A stretch of DNA of 64,000 bases from Klebsiella michiganensis (GTDB lineage Bacteria; Pseudomonadota; Gammaproteobacteria; Enterobacterales; Enterobacteriaceae): the NCBI RefSeq assembly GCF_002925905.1, contig NZ_PRDB01000004.1, positions 186,001 to 250,000 of the forward strand. Direction: 5' to 3'. The notes beneath the pieces were generated by a model, which saw only the letters and a program-made list of their open reading frames with translations, made no database searches and was not told where the DNA came from. Below are positions 38,308 through 51,311 of the stretch, in pieces (positions within the stretch are counted from its first letter, which is position 1; every line of letters starts with the position of its first letter). Position numbers and translations under genes: made by a program.

Positions 38308-40446
38308 TTACTCGCCCTGCTGTTCGGCAGCCGGAGCTTCCGGCGCAGCCGCAGGCTGAGTTTGTTCAGTTGCTTCTTTGATGCTCAGACGGACACGGCC
38401 CTGACGGTCAACTTCCAGAACCTTAACCGGCACTTCCTGACCCATCTGCAGATAGTCGGTCACTTTCTCAACGCGCTTGTCGGCGATTTGAGAGATGTGA
38501 ACCAGACCTTCTTTACCGCCGCCAATGGCAACAAACGCGCCAAAGTCAACGATACGGGTCACTTTACCGTTGTAGATACGGCCAACTTCGATCTCAGCGG
38601 TGATCTCTTCGATACGACGAATCGCGTGCTGCGCTTTGTCGCCATCGGTTGCCGCGATCTTCACGGTACCGTCATCTTCGATTTCGATAGTGGTGCCGGT
38701 TTCTTCGGTCAGCGCACGAATAACGGAACCGCCCTTACCGATAACGTCTTTGATTTTGTCCGGACTGATCTTGATCGTGTGGATACGCGGTGCGAATTCA
38801 GAGATATCGCCGCGCGGCGCGTTAATCGCCTGTTCCATCACGCCCAGGATGTGCAGACGCGCACCTTTAGCCTGGTTCAGAGCAACCTGCATGATCTCTT
38901 TGGTGATACCTTCAATTTTGATATCCATCTGCAGAGCAGAGATACCTTCGCGGGAACCCGCTACTTTGAAGTCCATATCGCCCAGGTGATCTTCATCGCC
39001 CAGAATGTCAGACAGTACAACGAAGTTGTCGCCTTCTTTCACCAGACCCATTGCGATACCCGCAACGGCGGCTTTCACCGGCACGCCTGCGTCCATCAGC
39101 GCCAGAGAAGCGCCACAAACGGAAGCCATGGAGGAGGAGCCGTTAGATTCGGTGATTTCAGAAACCACGCGAACGGTGTACGGGAACTCTTCGATAGTCG
39201 GCATCACGGCCAGTACGCCGCGCTTAGCCAGACGACCGTGACCAATTTCACGACGCTTCGGAGAACCGACCATTCCCGTTTCGCCTACGGAGTACGGAGG
39301 GAAGTTATAGTGGAACAGGAAGGAGTCCGTGCGCTCGCCCATCAGTTCATCGATGTTCTGCGCGTCGCGTGCGGTGCCCAGGGTCGCAGTAACCAGCGCC
39401 TGAGTTTCGCCACGGGTAAACAGTGCGGAACCGTGGGTACGCGGCAGAACGCCGGTACGAACGTCCAGACCACGAATCATATCTTTTTCACGACCATCGA
39501 TACGCGGCTCACCGGCCAGTACGCGGCTACGCACCACGTTTTTCTCGATTGCGTGCAGGATTTCGCCCAGTTCGTTAGCGTCCAGAGCTTCATCTTCCGC
39601 AACCAGGGTCGCGATAGTTTCAGATTTGATCACGTCAACCTGAGCATAGCGCTCCTGTTTGTCGGTGATACGGTAAGCATCGCTCAAGCGAGATTCAGCC
39701 AGCGCGGCAACGCGCGCGTTCAGCGCCGCATCAACCACTTCCGGCTGCCAGTCCCAGCGCGGCTTACCGGCTTCTTTCACCAGATCGTTGATGTTCTGAA
39801 TAACCACCTGCTGCTGGTCGTGACCAAACACGACCGCGCCCAGCATCTGGTCTTCGCTCAGCAGTTCAGCTTCGGATTCAACCATCAGTACTGCGGCTTC
39901 GGTACCTGCGACAACCAGATCCAGTTTGCTGGACTTCAGCTCTTCCTGGGTCGGGTTCAGCACGTACTGGTCATTAATATAACCCACGCGAGCGGCGCCA
40001 ATTGGGCCGTTGAAAGGAATACCGGACAGGGACAGCGCTGCGGAAGCGCCGATCATCGCGACGATATCCGGGTTAACCTGCGGGTTAACGGAAACCACGG
40101 TCGCGATAACCTGAACTTCGTTAACGAAGCCTTCCGGGAACAGCGGGCGAACCGGGCGGTCAATCAGACGCGCGATCAGGGTTTCGCCTTCGCTCGGACG
40201 GCCTTCACGACGGAAGAAACCACCCGGGATTTTACCTGCAGCGTAGGTACGCTCTTGATAGTTAACGGTCAGCGGGAAGAAATCCTGGCCTGGCTTCGCT
40301 TTTTTCTGGCCCACAACGGTAACGAATACCGCGGTGTCATCCATGCTAACCATAACGGCGGCAGTTGCCTGGCGCGCCATCATGCCGGTCTCCAGCGTTA
40401 CGGTATGTTGGCCGTACTGGAATTTACGAACGATCGGATTAAGCAA
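38308..40446 (-). CDS. pnp: Polynucleotide phosphorylase Pnp
   Basis: 712 aa from a TTG start at 40446 (TTG CTT AAT CCG), the same unusual start as in E. coli (711 aa). It degrades RNA 3' to 5' by phosphorolysis, in the degradosome and alone. Domain order: first RNase PH domain (1-140), alpha-helical domain, second catalytic RNase PH domain (about 310-545, [13 protein letters not shown] and [18 protein letters not shown] with catalytic Asp residues), KH domain ([20 protein letters not shown] about 560-580) and S1 domain ([20 protein letters not shown] about 620-640). Translation and decay are autoregulated through its hairpin leader in E. coli. Confidence 0.97.
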   Translation of the reverse strand: MLNPIVRKFQYGQHTVTLETGMMARQATAAVMVSMDDTAVFVTVVGQKKAKPGQDFFPLTVNYQERTYAAGKIPGGFFRREGRPSEGETLIARLIDRPVRPLFPEGFVNEVQVIATVVSVNPQVNPDIVAMIGASAALSLSGIPFNGPIGAARVGYINDQYVLNPTQEELKSSKLDLVVAGTEAAVLMVESEAELLSEDQMLGAVVFGHDQQQVVIQNINDLVKEAGKPRWDWQPEVVDAALNARVAALAESRLSDAYRITDKQERYAQVDVIKSETIATLVAEDEALDANELGEILHAIEKNVVRSRVLAGEPRIDGREKDMIRGLDVRTGVLPRTHGSALFTRGETQALVTATLGTARDAQNIDELMGERTDSFLFHYNFPPYSVGETGMVGSPKRREIGHGRLAKRGVLAVMPTIEEFPYTVRVVSEITESNGSSSMASVCGASLALMDAGVPVKAAVAGIAMGLVKEGDNFVVLSDILGDEDHLGDMDFKVAGSREGISALQMDIKIEGITKEIMQVALNQAKGARLHILGVMEQAINAPRGDISEFAPRIHTIKISPDKIKDVIGKGGSVIRALTEETGTTIEIEDDGTVKIAATDGDKAQHAIRRIEEITAEIEVGRIYNGKVTRIVDFGAFVAIGGGKEGLVHISQIADKRVEKVTDYLQMGQEVPVKVLEVDRQGRVRLSIKEATEQTQPAAAPEAPAAEQQGE

Positions 40447-40644
40447 AATTCTATCCTTTTATCTATAGATGATGTCAAATCCACGATAAGACATCGTATG
40501 ACCCGATCTTCTGCATCCTCGCGACTAATGACAACCTTTACCCGCCCCTGCGAGTCAAGCCTCTCATTAGCCGCGCGAACCTCTGCATGAAGATCATTAA
40601 TAGCAACAATACATGAGTTTTTAATGAATTGCTGCCGCCCGGTC
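40447..40644 (-). promoter_or_regulatory. pnp leader/promoter region
   Basis: Minus-strand leader of pnp between the rpsO terminator and the TTG start. It can form a GATGTC/GACATC stem at about 40469-40493 and a longer one pairing CTAATGA (about 40524-40530) with TCATTAG (about 40563-40569), resembling the RNase III-cut leader hairpins that mediate pnp autoregulation in E. coli. E. coli also encodes the antisense-strand sRNA SraG/PsrO here; I cannot confirm it from this sequence. Confidence 0.55.
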
Positions 40645-40673
40645 GAAAAAAGGGGCCGTGAGGCCCCTTCTTC
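40645..40673 (-). terminator. rpsO terminator (attenuator before pnp)
   Basis: Coding strand GGGGCCTCACGGCCCC followed by six Ts, 15 bases after the rpsO stop. In E. coli the equivalent t1 terminator is partly read through into pnp. Confidence 0.9.
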
Positions 40674-40687
40674 TGAAACTCGCAGAA

Positions 40688-40972
<285 letters not shown>

Positions 40973-41104
40973 TTAAAAGAAAGAAAGGGTGCCGATCTCT
41001 AATTCAGCAACCCCTGATATAACGCTCGCAAATGTTAAAACACGTTGGCGAGTGTTAAGCGGCGATATTCTACTCGCAGCAGCCTTTTATCGCAAGGAAA
41101 GCGC

Positions 41105-42049
41105 TCAGACAGGGTATTCAACCACCAGACGACGAGGCGCCACGCGGCCTTCATCATCCATCTCACCCATACCAAGAAACTTCTCTTCAGCGCCTTCAGT
41201 AACGCGAACCAGCCCCTGCAGCGGCGCGCCCGATGTCCGCACCGGGTTACCGTTTTTAAAGTAGACGGCCGAGGTTTCCGGAATATTCACCAGCGGGTAA
41301 TCCGAAGCCGGGCTGTCCATCGGCATCAGCAGCGGGTCCAGCAGCTGGGCTGCGGGAATATCCTGCGCATGTGCTTGTTCGACAAGCGCCTGCAGCTGCT
41401 CCAGCGTCACCATCCGTTCGACGGGATATTTACTGACAGCCAGGCGACGCAGGAAAATGACGTGCGCACCGCACCCGAGTTTCTCGCCTAAATCATCAAT
41501 AATCGTGCGGATATAGGTGCCTTTCGAGCAGTGAATCTCCAGCTCGAGCTCCGTCCCCTCATGGCGAATAAACAGCAGCTCGTACACCGTAATCGGCCGG
41601 GATTCACGCGGTACTTCAATCCCCTGTCGGGCATATTCGTACAGCTTTTTCCCCTGGTATTTCAGCGCCGAATACATCGACGGTACCTGCTGGGTTTCGC
41701 CACGGAAGCCGTCGAGCGCTGCCGCCAGCTGCTCCGGGCTAAACGTCAGCGGACGCTCCTCCACCACCTGGCCATCGGCATCAGAGGTATCGGTGCGCTG
41801 GCCAAGCCTGGCAATCACGCGGTAGCGCTTGTCAGAATCGAGCAGATACTGGGAAAACTTTGTCGCTTCCCCGAGGCAAATCGGCAGCATACCGGTCGCC
41901 AGCGGATCCAGCGCCCCGGTGTGCCCTGCCCGATTAGCATTATAAAGCCGCTTAACTTTCTGCAGCACGTCGTTGCTGGATGCGCCCTGCGGTTTATCCA
42001 GCAACAGTACGCCATGCACGTCACGGCCGCGACGACGAGGACGACTCAT
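41105..42049 (-). CDS. truB: tRNA pseudouridine-55 synthase TruB
   Basis: 314 aa, E. coli length. Makes pseudouridine 55 in the T-loop of tRNAs and acts as a tRNA chaperone. [18 protein letters not shown] (about 13-30) and the catalytic motif [18 protein letters not shown] with Asp 48 are present; a C-terminal PUA-like region ends in [18 protein letters not shown]. The ATG overlaps the rbfA stop by one base (TAATG). Confidence 0.97.
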   Translation of the reverse strand: MSRPRRRGRDVHGVLLLDKPQGASSNDVLQKVKRLYNANRAGHTGALDPLATGMLPICLGEATKFSQYLLDSDKRYRVIARLGQRTDTSDADGQVVEERPLTFSPEQLAAALDGFRGETQQVPSMYSALKYQGKKLYEYARQGIEVPRESRPITVYELLFIRHEGTELELEIHCSKGTYIRTIIDDLGEKLGCGAHVIFLRRLAVSKYPVERMVTLEQLQALVEQAHAQDIPAAQLLDPLLMPMDSPASDYPLVNIPETSAVYFKNGNPVRTSGAPLQGLVRVTEGAEEKFLGMGEMDDEGRVAPRRLVVEYPV

Positions 42050-42450
42050 TAGTCCTCCTTACTGTCGTCCGGGTTCACACGACGTTCATCGTCATGTTTT
42101 ACCACGCTGGTCACCAGGTTCGACATGCGCATCCCTTCGACTAATGAATTGTCGTAGAAGAAGGTCAGTTCCGGCACGATACGCAGGCGCATCGCTTTGC
42201 CCAGCAACGAGCGGATAAAACCAGACGCTTCCTGTAAGGCCTTGATCCCCGCTTTCACTGCGGCTTCGTCTTTGTCGTTCAGGAAGGTCACAAACACTTT
42301 GGCATAGGCCAGGTCGCGGGACATTTCAACGCCTGAAACGGTCGTCATCATGCCCAGACGCGGGTCTTTAATTTCGCGCTGCAGGATGATTGCGATCTCT
42401 TTTTGCATCTCCTGGGCCACGCGCTGCGGGCGACCAAATTCTTTCGCCAT
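42049..42450 (-). CDS. rbfA: 30S ribosome-binding factor RbfA
   Basis: 133 aa from ATG at 42450 ([20 protein letters not shown]), E. coli length. The KH-like fold binds the 30S neck and helps late maturation of the 16S rRNA 5' end, especially in the cold. Helix-kink-helix region [26 protein letters not shown] spans about 50-75. It is coupled to truB; infB lies 91 bases upstream behind a hairpin and REP. Confidence 0.96.
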   Translation of the reverse strand: MAKEFGRPQRVAQEMQKEIAIILQREIKDPRLGMMTTVSGVEMSRDLAYAKVFVTFLNDKDEAAVKAGIKALQEASGFIRSLLGKAMRLRIVPELTFFYDNSLVEGMRMSNLVTSVVKHDDERRVNPDDSKED

Positions 42451-42468
42451 AATAAATTCTCCAGACAA

Positions 42469-42495
42469 ATAAGGGGGCCACGCGGCCCCCTTTAA
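42469..42495 (-). terminator. infB-rbfA intergenic hairpin
   Basis: AGGGGGCC-ACGC-GGCCCCCT with TTATTT following on the transcribed strand, in the middle of the operon. It may act as a partial terminator or RNA-stability element, since rbfA and truB must be read through it. Confidence 0.6.
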
Positions 42496-42505
42496 TTTTG
42501 TATAA

Positions 42506-42534
42506 CCGGGTGGCGCTGCGCTTCCCCGGCCTAC
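42506..42534. repeat. REP-like unit between infB and rbfA
   Basis: CCGGGTGGCGCTGCGCTTCC followed by CCGGCC is the compact palindromic REP pattern of enterobacteria, seven bases after the infB stop. Confidence 0.65.
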
Positions 42535-42541
42535 TAAACGA

Positions 42542-45232
42542 TTAATCGATGGTACGTTGAATCTCGATGATTTCGAACACTTCGATCATATCGCCAACGC
42601 GAACGTCGTTGTAGTTCTTAACGCCGATACCACACTCCATACCGTTACGAACTTCGTTAACGTCATCTTTGAAGCGGCGCAGGGATTCCAGCTCGCCTTC
42701 ATAGATAACCACGTTGTCGCGCAGGACGCGGATTGGGTTATGACGCTTGATCGTACCTTCGGTAACCATACAGCCTGCGATGGCGCCGAATTTCGGCGAT
42801 TTGAACACATCACGGACTTCAGCCAGACCAATGATCTGCTGTTTCAGTTCCGGAGACAGCATGCCGCTCATCGCTGCTTTCACTTCGTCGATCAGATGGT
42901 AGATGACGGAGTAGTAGCGCAGATCCAGGCTTTCCGCGTCGATAACTTTACGTGCGGATGCATCAGCACGTACGTTGAAGCCAACCAGAATCGCGTTGGA
43001 TGCGGCCGCCAGGGTCGCGTCGGTTTCGGTGATACCACCTACGCCGGAACCGATAATCTTCACTTTCACTTCGTCGGTAGACAGTTTCAGCAAGGAGTCG
43101 GAGATCGCTTCCACAGAGCCCTGCACGTCCGCTTTGAGGACGATGTTCACTTCGTGAACTTCGCCTTCGGTCATGTTGGCGAACATGTTCTCAAGCTTAG
43201 ATTTCTGCTGACGAGCCAGTTTAACTTCACGGAATTTACCCTGACGATACAGCGCAACTTCACGTGCTTTTTTCTCGTCACGCACAACGGTCACTTCGTC
43301 ACCGGCAGCCGGTACACCTGACAGGCCAAGGATTTCCACCGGAATGGACGGACCCGCTTCCAGCACTTCCTGACCCAGTTCGTTACGCATCGCACGAACG
43401 CGACCGTATTCGAAACCGCACAGGACGATGTCGCCTTTATGCAGCGTACCTTCGCGTACCAGAACGGTGGCAACCGGACCACGACCTTTATCGAGGAAAG
43501 ATTCGATAACCGCGCCGCTCGCCATACCGTTGCGAACCGCTTTCAGCTCCAGAACTTCAGCCTGCAGCAGGATAGCATTCAGCAGATCGTCAATACCGGT
43601 ACCGGCTTTAGCGGATACAGGGATGAACTGCGCTTCGCCACCCCACTCTTCCGGCATAACGCCGTACTGAGAGAGCTCGTTTTTAACGCGATCCAGGTCC
43701 GCTTCCGGCTTATCGATTTTGTTCACCGCAACCACCAGAGGTACCTGCGCCGCTTTCGCGTGCTGGATAGCTTCGATAGTCTGCGGCATTACGCCGTCGT
43801 CTGCCGCCACAACCAGAACCACGATATCCGTCGCCTGCGCACCACGAGCACGCATAGAGGTAAACGCGGCGTGACCCGGGGTATCCAGGAAGGTGATCAT
43901 ACCGTTGTCGGTTTCGACGTGGTACGCACCGATGTGCTGGGTAATGCCGCCCGCTTCGCCAGAGGCCACTTTCGTTGAACGAATGTAGTCCAGCAGAGAG
44001 GTTTTACCGTGGTCAACGTGACCCATGATGGTCACAACCGGTGCGCGCGGTTCAGCCGCAGCACCGGTGTCACGGTCGCTCATTACCGCTTCTTCCAGCT
44101 CGTTTTCACGACGCAGGATAACTTTGTGGCCCATCTCTTCGGCAACCAGCTGTGCGGTTTCCTGGTCGATGACCTGGTTAATCGTCGCCATGGCGCCCAG
44201 CTTCATCATCGCTTTGATGACCTGAGAACCTTTGATGGCCATCTTGTTGGCCAGATCGCCAACGGTGATGGTTTCGCCGATGATAACATCACGGTTAACC
44301 GCCTGAGCCGGCTTCTGGAAGCCTTGCTGCAGAGCAGAACCTTTACGATGCTTGCCACCTTTACCGCCGCGAACGGCCGCACGGGCTTCTTCACGATCGG
44401 CTTTCGATTCAGCGTGTTTGTTGCCTTTCTTAGCCGGACGCGCTGCTTTCGCATTACGTCCACGGCCGCGACCGCCTTCAACTTCACGATCGTTATCGTC
44501 TTCAGCCTGACGCGCATGCTGAGAAGTCGTTACGTGATAGTCAGTGGTCTCTTCAGGGGTTTCTGGCGCTTCAGTCCAGTTCTTTTCATTTTCTTGAGCC
44601 ATACGGCGTGCTTCTTCCGCTACACGGCGCGCTTCTTCTTCAAGTTTGCGGCGTGCTTCTTCTTCCGATTTGCGCTTCAGCTCCGCAGCTTCGTTTTCGC
44701 GGCGTTGCTTTTCAGCCTGGGCGGTTTTGGTCATATCGTCGGTTTGTTGATTGCTCACTTTGTCTTTTTCCGCGGCTTCACGTTTCGCTTTATCGGCGAG
44801 TTCACGTTTCGCTTGTTCTGCGGCCTCACGTTCAGCTTTTAATTGCGCCTCGCGTTTGGCAGCTTCTTCTGCCTCACGACGGGCTTGCTCTTCCGCTTCA
44901 CGCTGCGCCTGCTCTTCCGCGGCAAGGCGTTCGGCCTCTTGCGGATCGCGTTTCACAAAGGTGCGTTTCTTGCGGACTTCGATTTGTACCGACTTACTCT
45001 TTCCACCGGTACCCGGAATATTTAACGTGCTGCGCGTTTTGCGCTGCAGCGTCAGCTTGTCGGGCGCTGAGCCGTGTTCACGGTTCAGGTGCGTCAACAA
45101 GGTTTGCTTCTCTTGCGCGGTCACAGAATCATCAGCCGATTTGCGGATCCCTGCATCAGCAAATTGCTGTATCAGGCGATCCACAGAGGTCTGAATCTCT
45201 GAGGCCAGCGCTTTAATGGTCACATCTGTCAT
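42542..45232 (-). CDS. infB: Translation initiation factor IF-2
   Basis: 896 aa (E. coli 890). The N-terminal 390 residues hold a small folded domain, then a long highly charged coiled region rich in Ala/Arg/Glu ([20 protein letters not shown] ...). The GTPase G domain has [12 protein letters not shown] (about 404-415), DTPGHAAF (about 450) and NKIDKPEAD (about 504). C-terminal domains bind fMet-tRNA. IF-2 brings initiator tRNA to the 30S subunit; shorter forms from internal starts are known in E. coli. It is downstream of nusA by 24 bases. Confidence 0.97.
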   Translation of the reverse strand: MTDVTIKALASEIQTSVDRLIQQFADAGIRKSADDSVTAQEKQTLLTHLNREHGSAPDKLTLQRKTRSTLNIPGTGGKSKSVQIEVRKKRTFVKRDPQEAERLAAEEQAQREAEEQARREAEEAAKREAQLKAEREAAEQAKRELADKAKREAAEKDKVSNQQTDDMTKTAQAEKQRRENEAAELKRKSEEEARRKLEEEARRVAEEARRMAQENEKNWTEAPETPEETTDYHVTTSQHARQAEDDNDREVEGGRGRGRNAKAARPAKKGNKHAESKADREEARAAVRGGKGGKHRKGSALQQGFQKPAQAVNRDVIIGETITVGDLANKMAIKGSQVIKAMMKLGAMATINQVIDQETAQLVAEEMGHKVILRRENELEEAVMSDRDTGAAAEPRAPVVTIMGHVDHGKTSLLDYIRSTKVASGEAGGITQHIGAYHVETDNGMITFLDTPGHAAFTSMRARGAQATDIVVLVVAADDGVMPQTIEAIQHAKAAQVPLVVAVNKIDKPEADLDRVKNELSQYGVMPEEWGGEAQFIPVSAKAGTGIDDLLNAILLQAEVLELKAVRNGMASGAVIESFLDKGRGPVATVLVREGTLHKGDIVLCGFEYGRVRAMRNELGQEVLEAGPSIPVEILGLSGVPAAGDEVTVVRDEKKAREVALYRQGKFREVKLARQQKSKLENMFANMTEGEVHEVNIVLKADVQGSVEAISDSLLKLSTDEVKVKIIGSGVGGITETDATLAAASNAILVGFNVRADASARKVIDAESLDLRYYSVIYHLIDEVKAAMSGMLSPELKQQIIGLAEVRDVFKSPKFGAIAGCMVTEGTIKRHNPIRVLRDNVVIYEGELESLRRFKDDVNEVRNGMECGIGVKNYNDVRVGDMIEVFEIIEIQRTID

Positions 45233-45256
45233 GCTGTTCCTTCCTGCTACAGTTTA

Positions 45257-46744
45257 TTACGCTTCGTCGCCGAACCAACAAATATTACGAGCGGCCATGA
45301 TAAGTTCTCCGGCTTTCTCGTCGGTCAAGCCTTCGATATCAGCCAGATCATCAATGCCCTGCTCGGCGAGATCTTCCAGCGTACAAACACCACGGGCGGC
45401 CAGGGTGAATGCCAGAGCGCGATCCAAACCTTCCAGATTCAACAGATCGTCGGCAGGTTTGCTGTCACCCAGGCTCTCTTCTTTGGCCAGCGCCAGCGTG
45501 GTCAGCGCGTTTTTCGCCCGCTCACGAAGTGCTTCAACGGTCGCTTCATCCAGACCGTCAATTTCCAGCAGTTCTTTCATTGGCACATAGGCCAGCTCTT
45601 CCAGAGTGGCGAAACCTTCTTCAACCAGCAGCGTGGCGAAATCTTCATCAATATCAAGATATTTAGTGAAGGTATCAATCGCTGCATGGGCTTCAGCCTG
45701 ATGCTTAGCCTGGAGGTCATCAACGGTCATGACGTTGAGTTCCCAGCCGCTCAGCTGAGACGCCAGACGGACGTTCTGACCGTTACGGCCAATGGCCTGC
45801 GCCAGGTTGCCCGCTTCTACTGCGATATCCATGGTGTGCTTGTCTTCATCTACCACGATAGATGCGACGTCAGCCGGAGCCATGGCGTTAATGACAAACT
45901 GCGCCGGGTTATCGTCCCACAGCACGATATCGATACGCTCGCCGCCCAGCTCAGTCGAGACTGCCTGAACGCGCGCGCCGCGCATACCGACGCAGGCGCC
46001 AACCGGATCGATGCGCTTGTCGTTGGTTTTAACCGCGATTTTGGCACGAGAGCCAGGATCGCGAGCCGCCGCTTTAATTTCGAGAACTTCTTCACCGATT
46101 TCCGGAACTTCAATGCGGAACAGTTCAACCAGCATTTCCGGCTTGGAGCGAGTCACGAACAGCTGCGCGCCACGCGCTTCCGGACGAACTGCGTACAGTA
46201 CGCCGCGGATACGGTCACCCGGACGGAAGTTCTCACGCGGCAGCATGTCTTCGCGCAGGATCACGGCTTCAGCGTTGTTGCCCAGATCCAGCGTAATATT
46301 GTCGCGGTTCACTTTCTTCACTACGCCCGTGATGATTTCACCTTCGTGCTCACGGAACTGATCGACGACCATTGCGCGTTCGGCTTCACGTACTTTTTGT
46401 ACGATAACCTGCTTCGCGGTCTGCGTAGTGATACGGTCAAAGGTGACAGACTCAATCTGGTCTTCGACGTAATCGCCAGGATTCATGCTTTCATCTTCGA
46501 AACGCGCAGCTTCCAGCGTGATTTCGCGAGTCGGCTGGGTCACTTCTTCAACAACCAGCCAACGACGGAATGTGTCGAAATCACCGCTTTTACGATCGAT
46601 TTCTACGCGAACGTCGATCTCTTGCTCATATTTTTTCTTGGTAGCCGTTGCTAGCGCACTTTCCAACGCTTCGAAAATTTTCTCACGCGGCAGCGCCTTT
46701 TCGTTGGAAACGGCTTCAACAACAGCCAAAATTTCTTTGTTCAT
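45257..46744 (-). CDS. nusA: Transcription termination/antitermination factor NusA
   Basis: 495 aa, E. coli length. Order: N-terminal RNA polymerase-binding domain (1-130), S1 domain ([20 protein letters not shown] about 135-155), KH1 and KH2 (about 200-345, with [20 protein letters not shown] and [20 protein letters not shown]), then two acidic AR repeats (about 350-495). It modulates pausing, intrinsic and Rho termination, and rRNA antitermination. rimP precedes it by 27 bases. Confidence 0.97.
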   Translation of the reverse strand: MNKEILAVVEAVSNEKALPREKIFEALESALATATKKKYEQEIDVRVEIDRKSGDFDTFRRWLVVEEVTQPTREITLEAARFEDESMNPGDYVEDQIESVTFDRITTQTAKQVIVQKVREAERAMVVDQFREHEGEIITGVVKKVNRDNITLDLGNNAEAVILREDMLPRENFRPGDRIRGVLYAVRPEARGAQLFVTRSKPEMLVELFRIEVPEIGEEVLEIKAAARDPGSRAKIAVKTNDKRIDPVGACVGMRGARVQAVSTELGGERIDIVLWDDNPAQFVINAMAPADVASIVVDEDKHTMDIAVEAGNLAQAIGRNGQNVRLASQLSGWELNVMTVDDLQAKHQAEAHAAIDTFTKYLDIDEDFATLLVEEGFATLEELAYVPMKELLEIDGLDEATVEALRERAKNALTTLALAKEESLGDSKPADDLLNLEGLDRALAFTLAARGVCTLEDLAEQGIDDLADIEGLTDEKAGELIMAARNICWFGDEA

Positions 46745-46771
46745 CGGGGCCTTTCACCTCAATCCAGACTG

Positions 46772-47224
46772 TTAAAAGTGGGGAACCAGGTTCGCCTTCT
46801 GGATGTTACTCAGCGCGAACACTTCATCTTTGCCTTCGACGGTTACCGTGATCATCTCACCGTCTACCGCTTTGATAAGGCCCTGCCATTTGCGTCGGTT
46901 CTGTACCGCCATGCGCAAAACCAGCGAAACTTCTTCGCCGATGAAACGCTCATAGTGCTCGGCGGTAAACATAGGACGATCGAGACCTGGAGAAGAAACT
47001 TCCAGGTTATAAGCGACTGTAATCGGGTCTTCTACGTCCATAACAGCACTGACCTGGTGGCTCACATCAGCACAATCATCAACATTGATGCCATCTTCAC
47101 TATCAATATAGATGCGCAGTGTGGACGTGCGACCGCGAATAAATTCGATGCCGACCAGCTCAAAGCCAAGCGCTTCAACTGGCGCTGTGAGCATCTCTGT
47201 TAATTTTTGCTCTAATGTGGACAA
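46772..47224 (-). CDS. rimP: Ribosome maturation factor RimP
   Basis: 150 aa if translation starts at the TTG at 47224 (TTG TCC ACA, giving [20 protein letters not shown]), matching E. coli length. An in-frame GTG two codons upstream is an alternative. RimP binds the 30S subunit with S12/S5 assembly; the alpha/beta N-domain ([12 protein letters not shown]...[20 protein letters not shown]) and an SH3-like C-domain are present. It is the first protein gene of the operon after tRNA-fMet. Confidence 0.95.
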   Translation of the reverse strand: MSTLEQKLTEMLTAPVEALGFELVGIEFIRGRTSTLRIYIDSEDGINVDDCADVSHQVSAVMDVEDPITVAYNLEVSSPGLDRPMFTAEHYERFIGEEVSLVLRMAVQNRRKWQGLIKAVDGEMITVTVEGKDEVFALSNIQKANLVPHF

Positions 47225-47282
47225 ACCCACCCCCAAGACATAAAAAAAGGGCGTATAGCCCAGTTATTCTGAAGTCAGATAA

Positions 47283-47310
47283 CAAAAAACCCCGATAAAT
47301 CGGGGCTTTA
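47283..47310 (-). terminator. Hairpin between tRNA-fMet and rimP
   Basis: Coding strand AAAGCCCCGATTTATCGGGG followed by six Ts: a complete rho-independent terminator inside the operon, leader side of rimP. It must be partly bypassed for nusA-infB expression; NusA feedback is known at this leader in E. coli. Confidence 0.85.
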
Positions 47311-47430
47311 GATAACTGAACCCTGAGATCGCAACTGCGATCTGGAACACTTTCCAGAAGAATTCTTTCAAATTCGTCTACGAAGGACCCGGTCCTCACA
47401 GTATATTTGAAAAAGTACTTAATGGGAAAG

Positions 47431-47507
<77 letters not shown>

Positions 47508-47522
47508 CCTGAAACGTGGCAT

Positions 47523-47551
47523 ATTTTACTCGTTTTGAGTAAAAGACGCAA
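47523..47551 (-). promoter_or_regulatory. tRNA-fMet operon promoter
   Basis: Coding strand TTGCGT (47551-47546), 17 bp, TAAAAT (47528-47523), with the tRNA 5' end 16 bases downstream of the -10 box. Confidence 0.75.
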
Positions 47552-49159
<1,608 letters not shown>

Positions 49160-49175
49160 CGCTCCAGAGAAATTC

Positions 49176-49205
49176 GCAAAGGCCGCTAACGCGGCCTTTT
49201 TTATG
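49176..49205 (+). terminator. argG terminator
   Basis: AAAGGCCGC-TAAC-GCGGCCTTTTTTAT: eight-pair stem with T tract, 17 bases after argG. Confidence 0.9.
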
Positions 49206-49272
49206 CAGAAAAATCCCGAACCCAACCGGAGTGACATATCTGCCGCTGATGCAGCTGCTCAACTTTTTCGGG

Positions 49273-49306
49273 ACGAAAAAAAAGACGCTTTTCAGCGTCT
49301 TTCTTC
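49273..49306 (-). terminator. Terminator after tRNA-Leu
   Basis: Coding strand AAAGACGCTGAAAAGCGTCT followed by eight Ts, beginning just past the tRNA 3' end at 49314. Confidence 0.88.
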
Positions 49307-49313
49307 AGGAAAT

Positions 49314-49400
49314 TGGTACCGAGGATGGGACTCGAACCCACAAGCCCGTTAGGGCACTACCACCTCAAGGTAGCGTGTCTACCAATTCCACCACCTCGGT
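49314..49400 (-). tRNA. leuU: tRNA-Leu (anticodon GAG)
   Basis: 87 nt with encoded CCA and a long variable arm. Minus strand ACCGAGGTGGTGGAATTGGT ... CTACCTTGAGGTGG (anticodon GAG) ... GGTTCGAGTCCC ... TCGGTACCA. Position 1 is A, giving an A-U first pair where the E. coli gene, as I recall it, has G-U. Lies directly behind secG, as leuU does in E. coli. Confidence 0.95.
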
Positions 49401-49414
49401 ACGGATACTGCTTA

Positions 49415-49744
49415 TCAGTGCGGGATGTCGCTGCTCGGCTGCGCCGGCGCGGTCGGCTGAGTTTGCTCAGTTTTCGGCGCGCTCAGGTTATCCCACTCAC
49501 TTCCTTTATTGGTCTTGTTGCTGTTGATATTGCCCAGCGCCAGACTGATGATGAAGAACAGCGCAGCCAGGATACCAGTCATACGGGTCATGAAGTTACC
49601 TGAACCGCTGGATCCAAACAGAGTGCCGGAAGCGCCTGCTCCGAAGGAGGCTCCCATATCAGCGCCTTTACCTTGCTGCAGCATAATCAGACCCACAAGG
49701 CCAATTGCCACAATAAGGAAAACAACTAAAAGAGCTTCGTACAT
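49415..49744 (-). CDS. secG: Protein translocase subunit SecG
   Basis: 109 aa from ATG at 49744 (MYEALLVVFLIVAIGLVGLI); E. coli SecG is 110 aa. Two transmembrane helices (about 2-22 and 54-74), a conserved cytoplasmic loop MLQQGKGADMGASFGAGASG, and a Pro/Gln/Thr-rich tail. It associates with SecYE and aids SecA-driven export. Followed by tRNA-Leu (15 bases). Confidence 0.96.
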   Translation of the reverse strand: MYEALLVVFLIVAIGLVGLIMLQQGKGADMGASFGAGASGTLFGSSGSGNFMTRMTGILAALFFIISLALGNINSNKTNKGSEWDNLSAPKTEQTQPTAPAQPSSDIPH

Positions 49745-49926
49745 AATCAACCTGTTCCTTGCGGATTTGCCGCATACCAAGTGCTTCGACCAATAAAGCG
49801 GGACGTTTTAACGTTTCCCACTGAAGCGGGTGTGAATACTAACCAAAGCGAATGACCTTCGCAAGGGCAATTTCAGCGCATTGTATCAAGTGCGGAAAAA
49901 AACAGCAAAAAGCGATTTTTTGTCGA

Positions 49927-49955
49927 TTAAAAAGGCGGCAAGCGTCGCCTTTTTA
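49927..49955 (-). terminator. glmM terminator
   Basis: Coding strand AAAAAGGCGACGCTTGCCGCC followed by TTTTTAATC; stem AAGGCG/CGCCTT with U tract, 20-45 bases after glmM. Confidence 0.8.
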
Positions 49956-49973
49956 ATCACTTAGCAAGAGAGA

Positions 49974-51311
49974 TTAAACGCTTTTTACGGCATCGGCGAT
50001 ACGGTGGGCAAATTCGTGCACCTGCTCTTCGTGCTCACCTTCCACCATAACGCGAATCAGCGGCTCTGTGCCTGATTTACGCAGCAGTACGCGCCCCCGA
50101 TTGCCCAGCGCCGCTTCTACTTCCGCGGTTACTGCTTTTACATACTCATGTTCCAGCGGGTTGCCGCTACCTTCAGTAAAGCGAACGTTAACCAGAAGCT
50201 GCGGGAACATTTTCATTCCGCTGCACAGGTCGTGCAGGCTCATATGGTTACGCACCATCGCCGCCACCACCTGCAGGCTGGCGACAATTCCATCCCCCGT
50301 CGTGGTTTTATCCAGTAAGATCACATGACCGGAGTTTTCTGCGCCAATGCGCCAGCCTTTCTCCTGCAGCTTCTCCAGCACATAGCGGTCGCCCACCTTC
50401 GCGCGAACGAAAGGAATGCCCAGCTGTTTAAGCGCCAGTTCAAGGCCCATGTTGCTCATGAGCGTCCCGACGGCGCCGCCCCGCAGCTGCCCCTGGCGTA
50501 GCCCCTCACGGGCAATGATATAGAGGATCTGGTCACCGTCGACTTTGTTGCCTTCGTGGTCCACCATGATGACCCGATCGCCATCGCCATCGTAGGCAAT
50601 ACCCAGGTCGGCTTTCTCCGCCAGCACGCGCGCCTGCAGAGCACGAACGTCCGTCGCCCCGACCTCTTCATTGATGTTGAGGCCATCAGGCTCACAGCCC
50701 ATCGCTATAACCTGAGCGCCCAGCTCGCGGAAAACATTCGGCGCAATATGATAAGTCGCCCCGTGAGCGCAATCGACTACCACCTTCAAAGCATTGAGGC
50801 TCAGCTCGTTCGGAAAGGTGCCTTTGCAAAACTCGATATAGCGACCGGCGGCGTCGACGATACGACTGGCTTTACCCAGCTCGGCGGAATCCACGCAGGT
50901 CAGCTCTTTTTCCATTTCGGCTTCAATGGCTTCTTCTACCTCATCCGGAAGCTTGGTACCTTCGATAGAGAAGAATTTGATGCCGTTGTCATAAAACGGA
51001 TTATGTGAAGCGGAAATCACAATCCCGGCTTCCGCGCGGAAGGTGCGCGTCAGATAGGCAATTGCCGGCGTTGGCATCGGGCCGGTAAAAGAAGCGGATA
51101 ATCCCGCGGCGGCCAGTCCAGCCTCCAGCGCGGACTCCAGCATATACCCTGAAATACGGGTATCTTTACCAATAATAATCTTCCGTGAACCGTGGCGTGC
51201 CAGCACCTTACCCGCCGCCCAGCCCAGCTTTAATACAAATTCTGGCGTTATTGGCGCATCGCCTACGCGGCCACGAATACCATCCGTACCAAAATATTTG
51301 CGGTTACTCAT
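49974..51311 (-). CDS. glmM: Phosphoglucosamine mutase GlmM
   Basis: 445 aa, E. coli length. Converts glucosamine-6-phosphate to glucosamine-1-phosphate for UDP-GlcNAc. Motifs: [20 protein letters not shown] at the N-terminus, phosphoserine loop [12 protein letters not shown] (Ser about 102), metal loop [13 protein letters not shown] (about 240-252) and the phosphate-binding [12 protein letters not shown] near the end. The start overlaps the folP end by 8 bases. Confidence 0.97.
   Translation of the reverse strand: MSNRKYFGTDGIRGRVGDAPITPEFVLKLGWAAGKVLARHGSRKIIIGKDTRISGYMLESALEAGLAAAGLSASFTGPMPTPAIAYLTRTFRAEAGIVISASHNPFYDNGIKFFSIEGTKLPDEVEEAIEAEMEKELTCVDSAELGKASRIVDAAGRYIEFCKGTFPNELSLNALKVVVDCAHGATYHIAPNVFRELGAQVIAMGCEPDGLNINEEVGATDVRALQARVLAEKADLGIAYDGDGDRVIMVDHEGNKVDGDQILYIIAREGLRQGQLRGGAVGTLMSNMGLELALKQLGIPFVRAKVGDRYVLEKLQEKGWRIGAENSGHVILLDKTTTGDGIVASLQVVAAMVRNHMSLHDLCSGMKMFPQLLVNVRFTEGSGNPLEHEYVKAVTAEVEAALGNRGRVLLRKSGTEPLIRVMVEGEHEEQVHEFAHRIADAVKSV

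Noticed and set aside
38227-40590. 787-codon open frame opposite pnp
   Set aside because: An antisense shadow caused by strong codon bias; pnp on the other strand is unmistakable.
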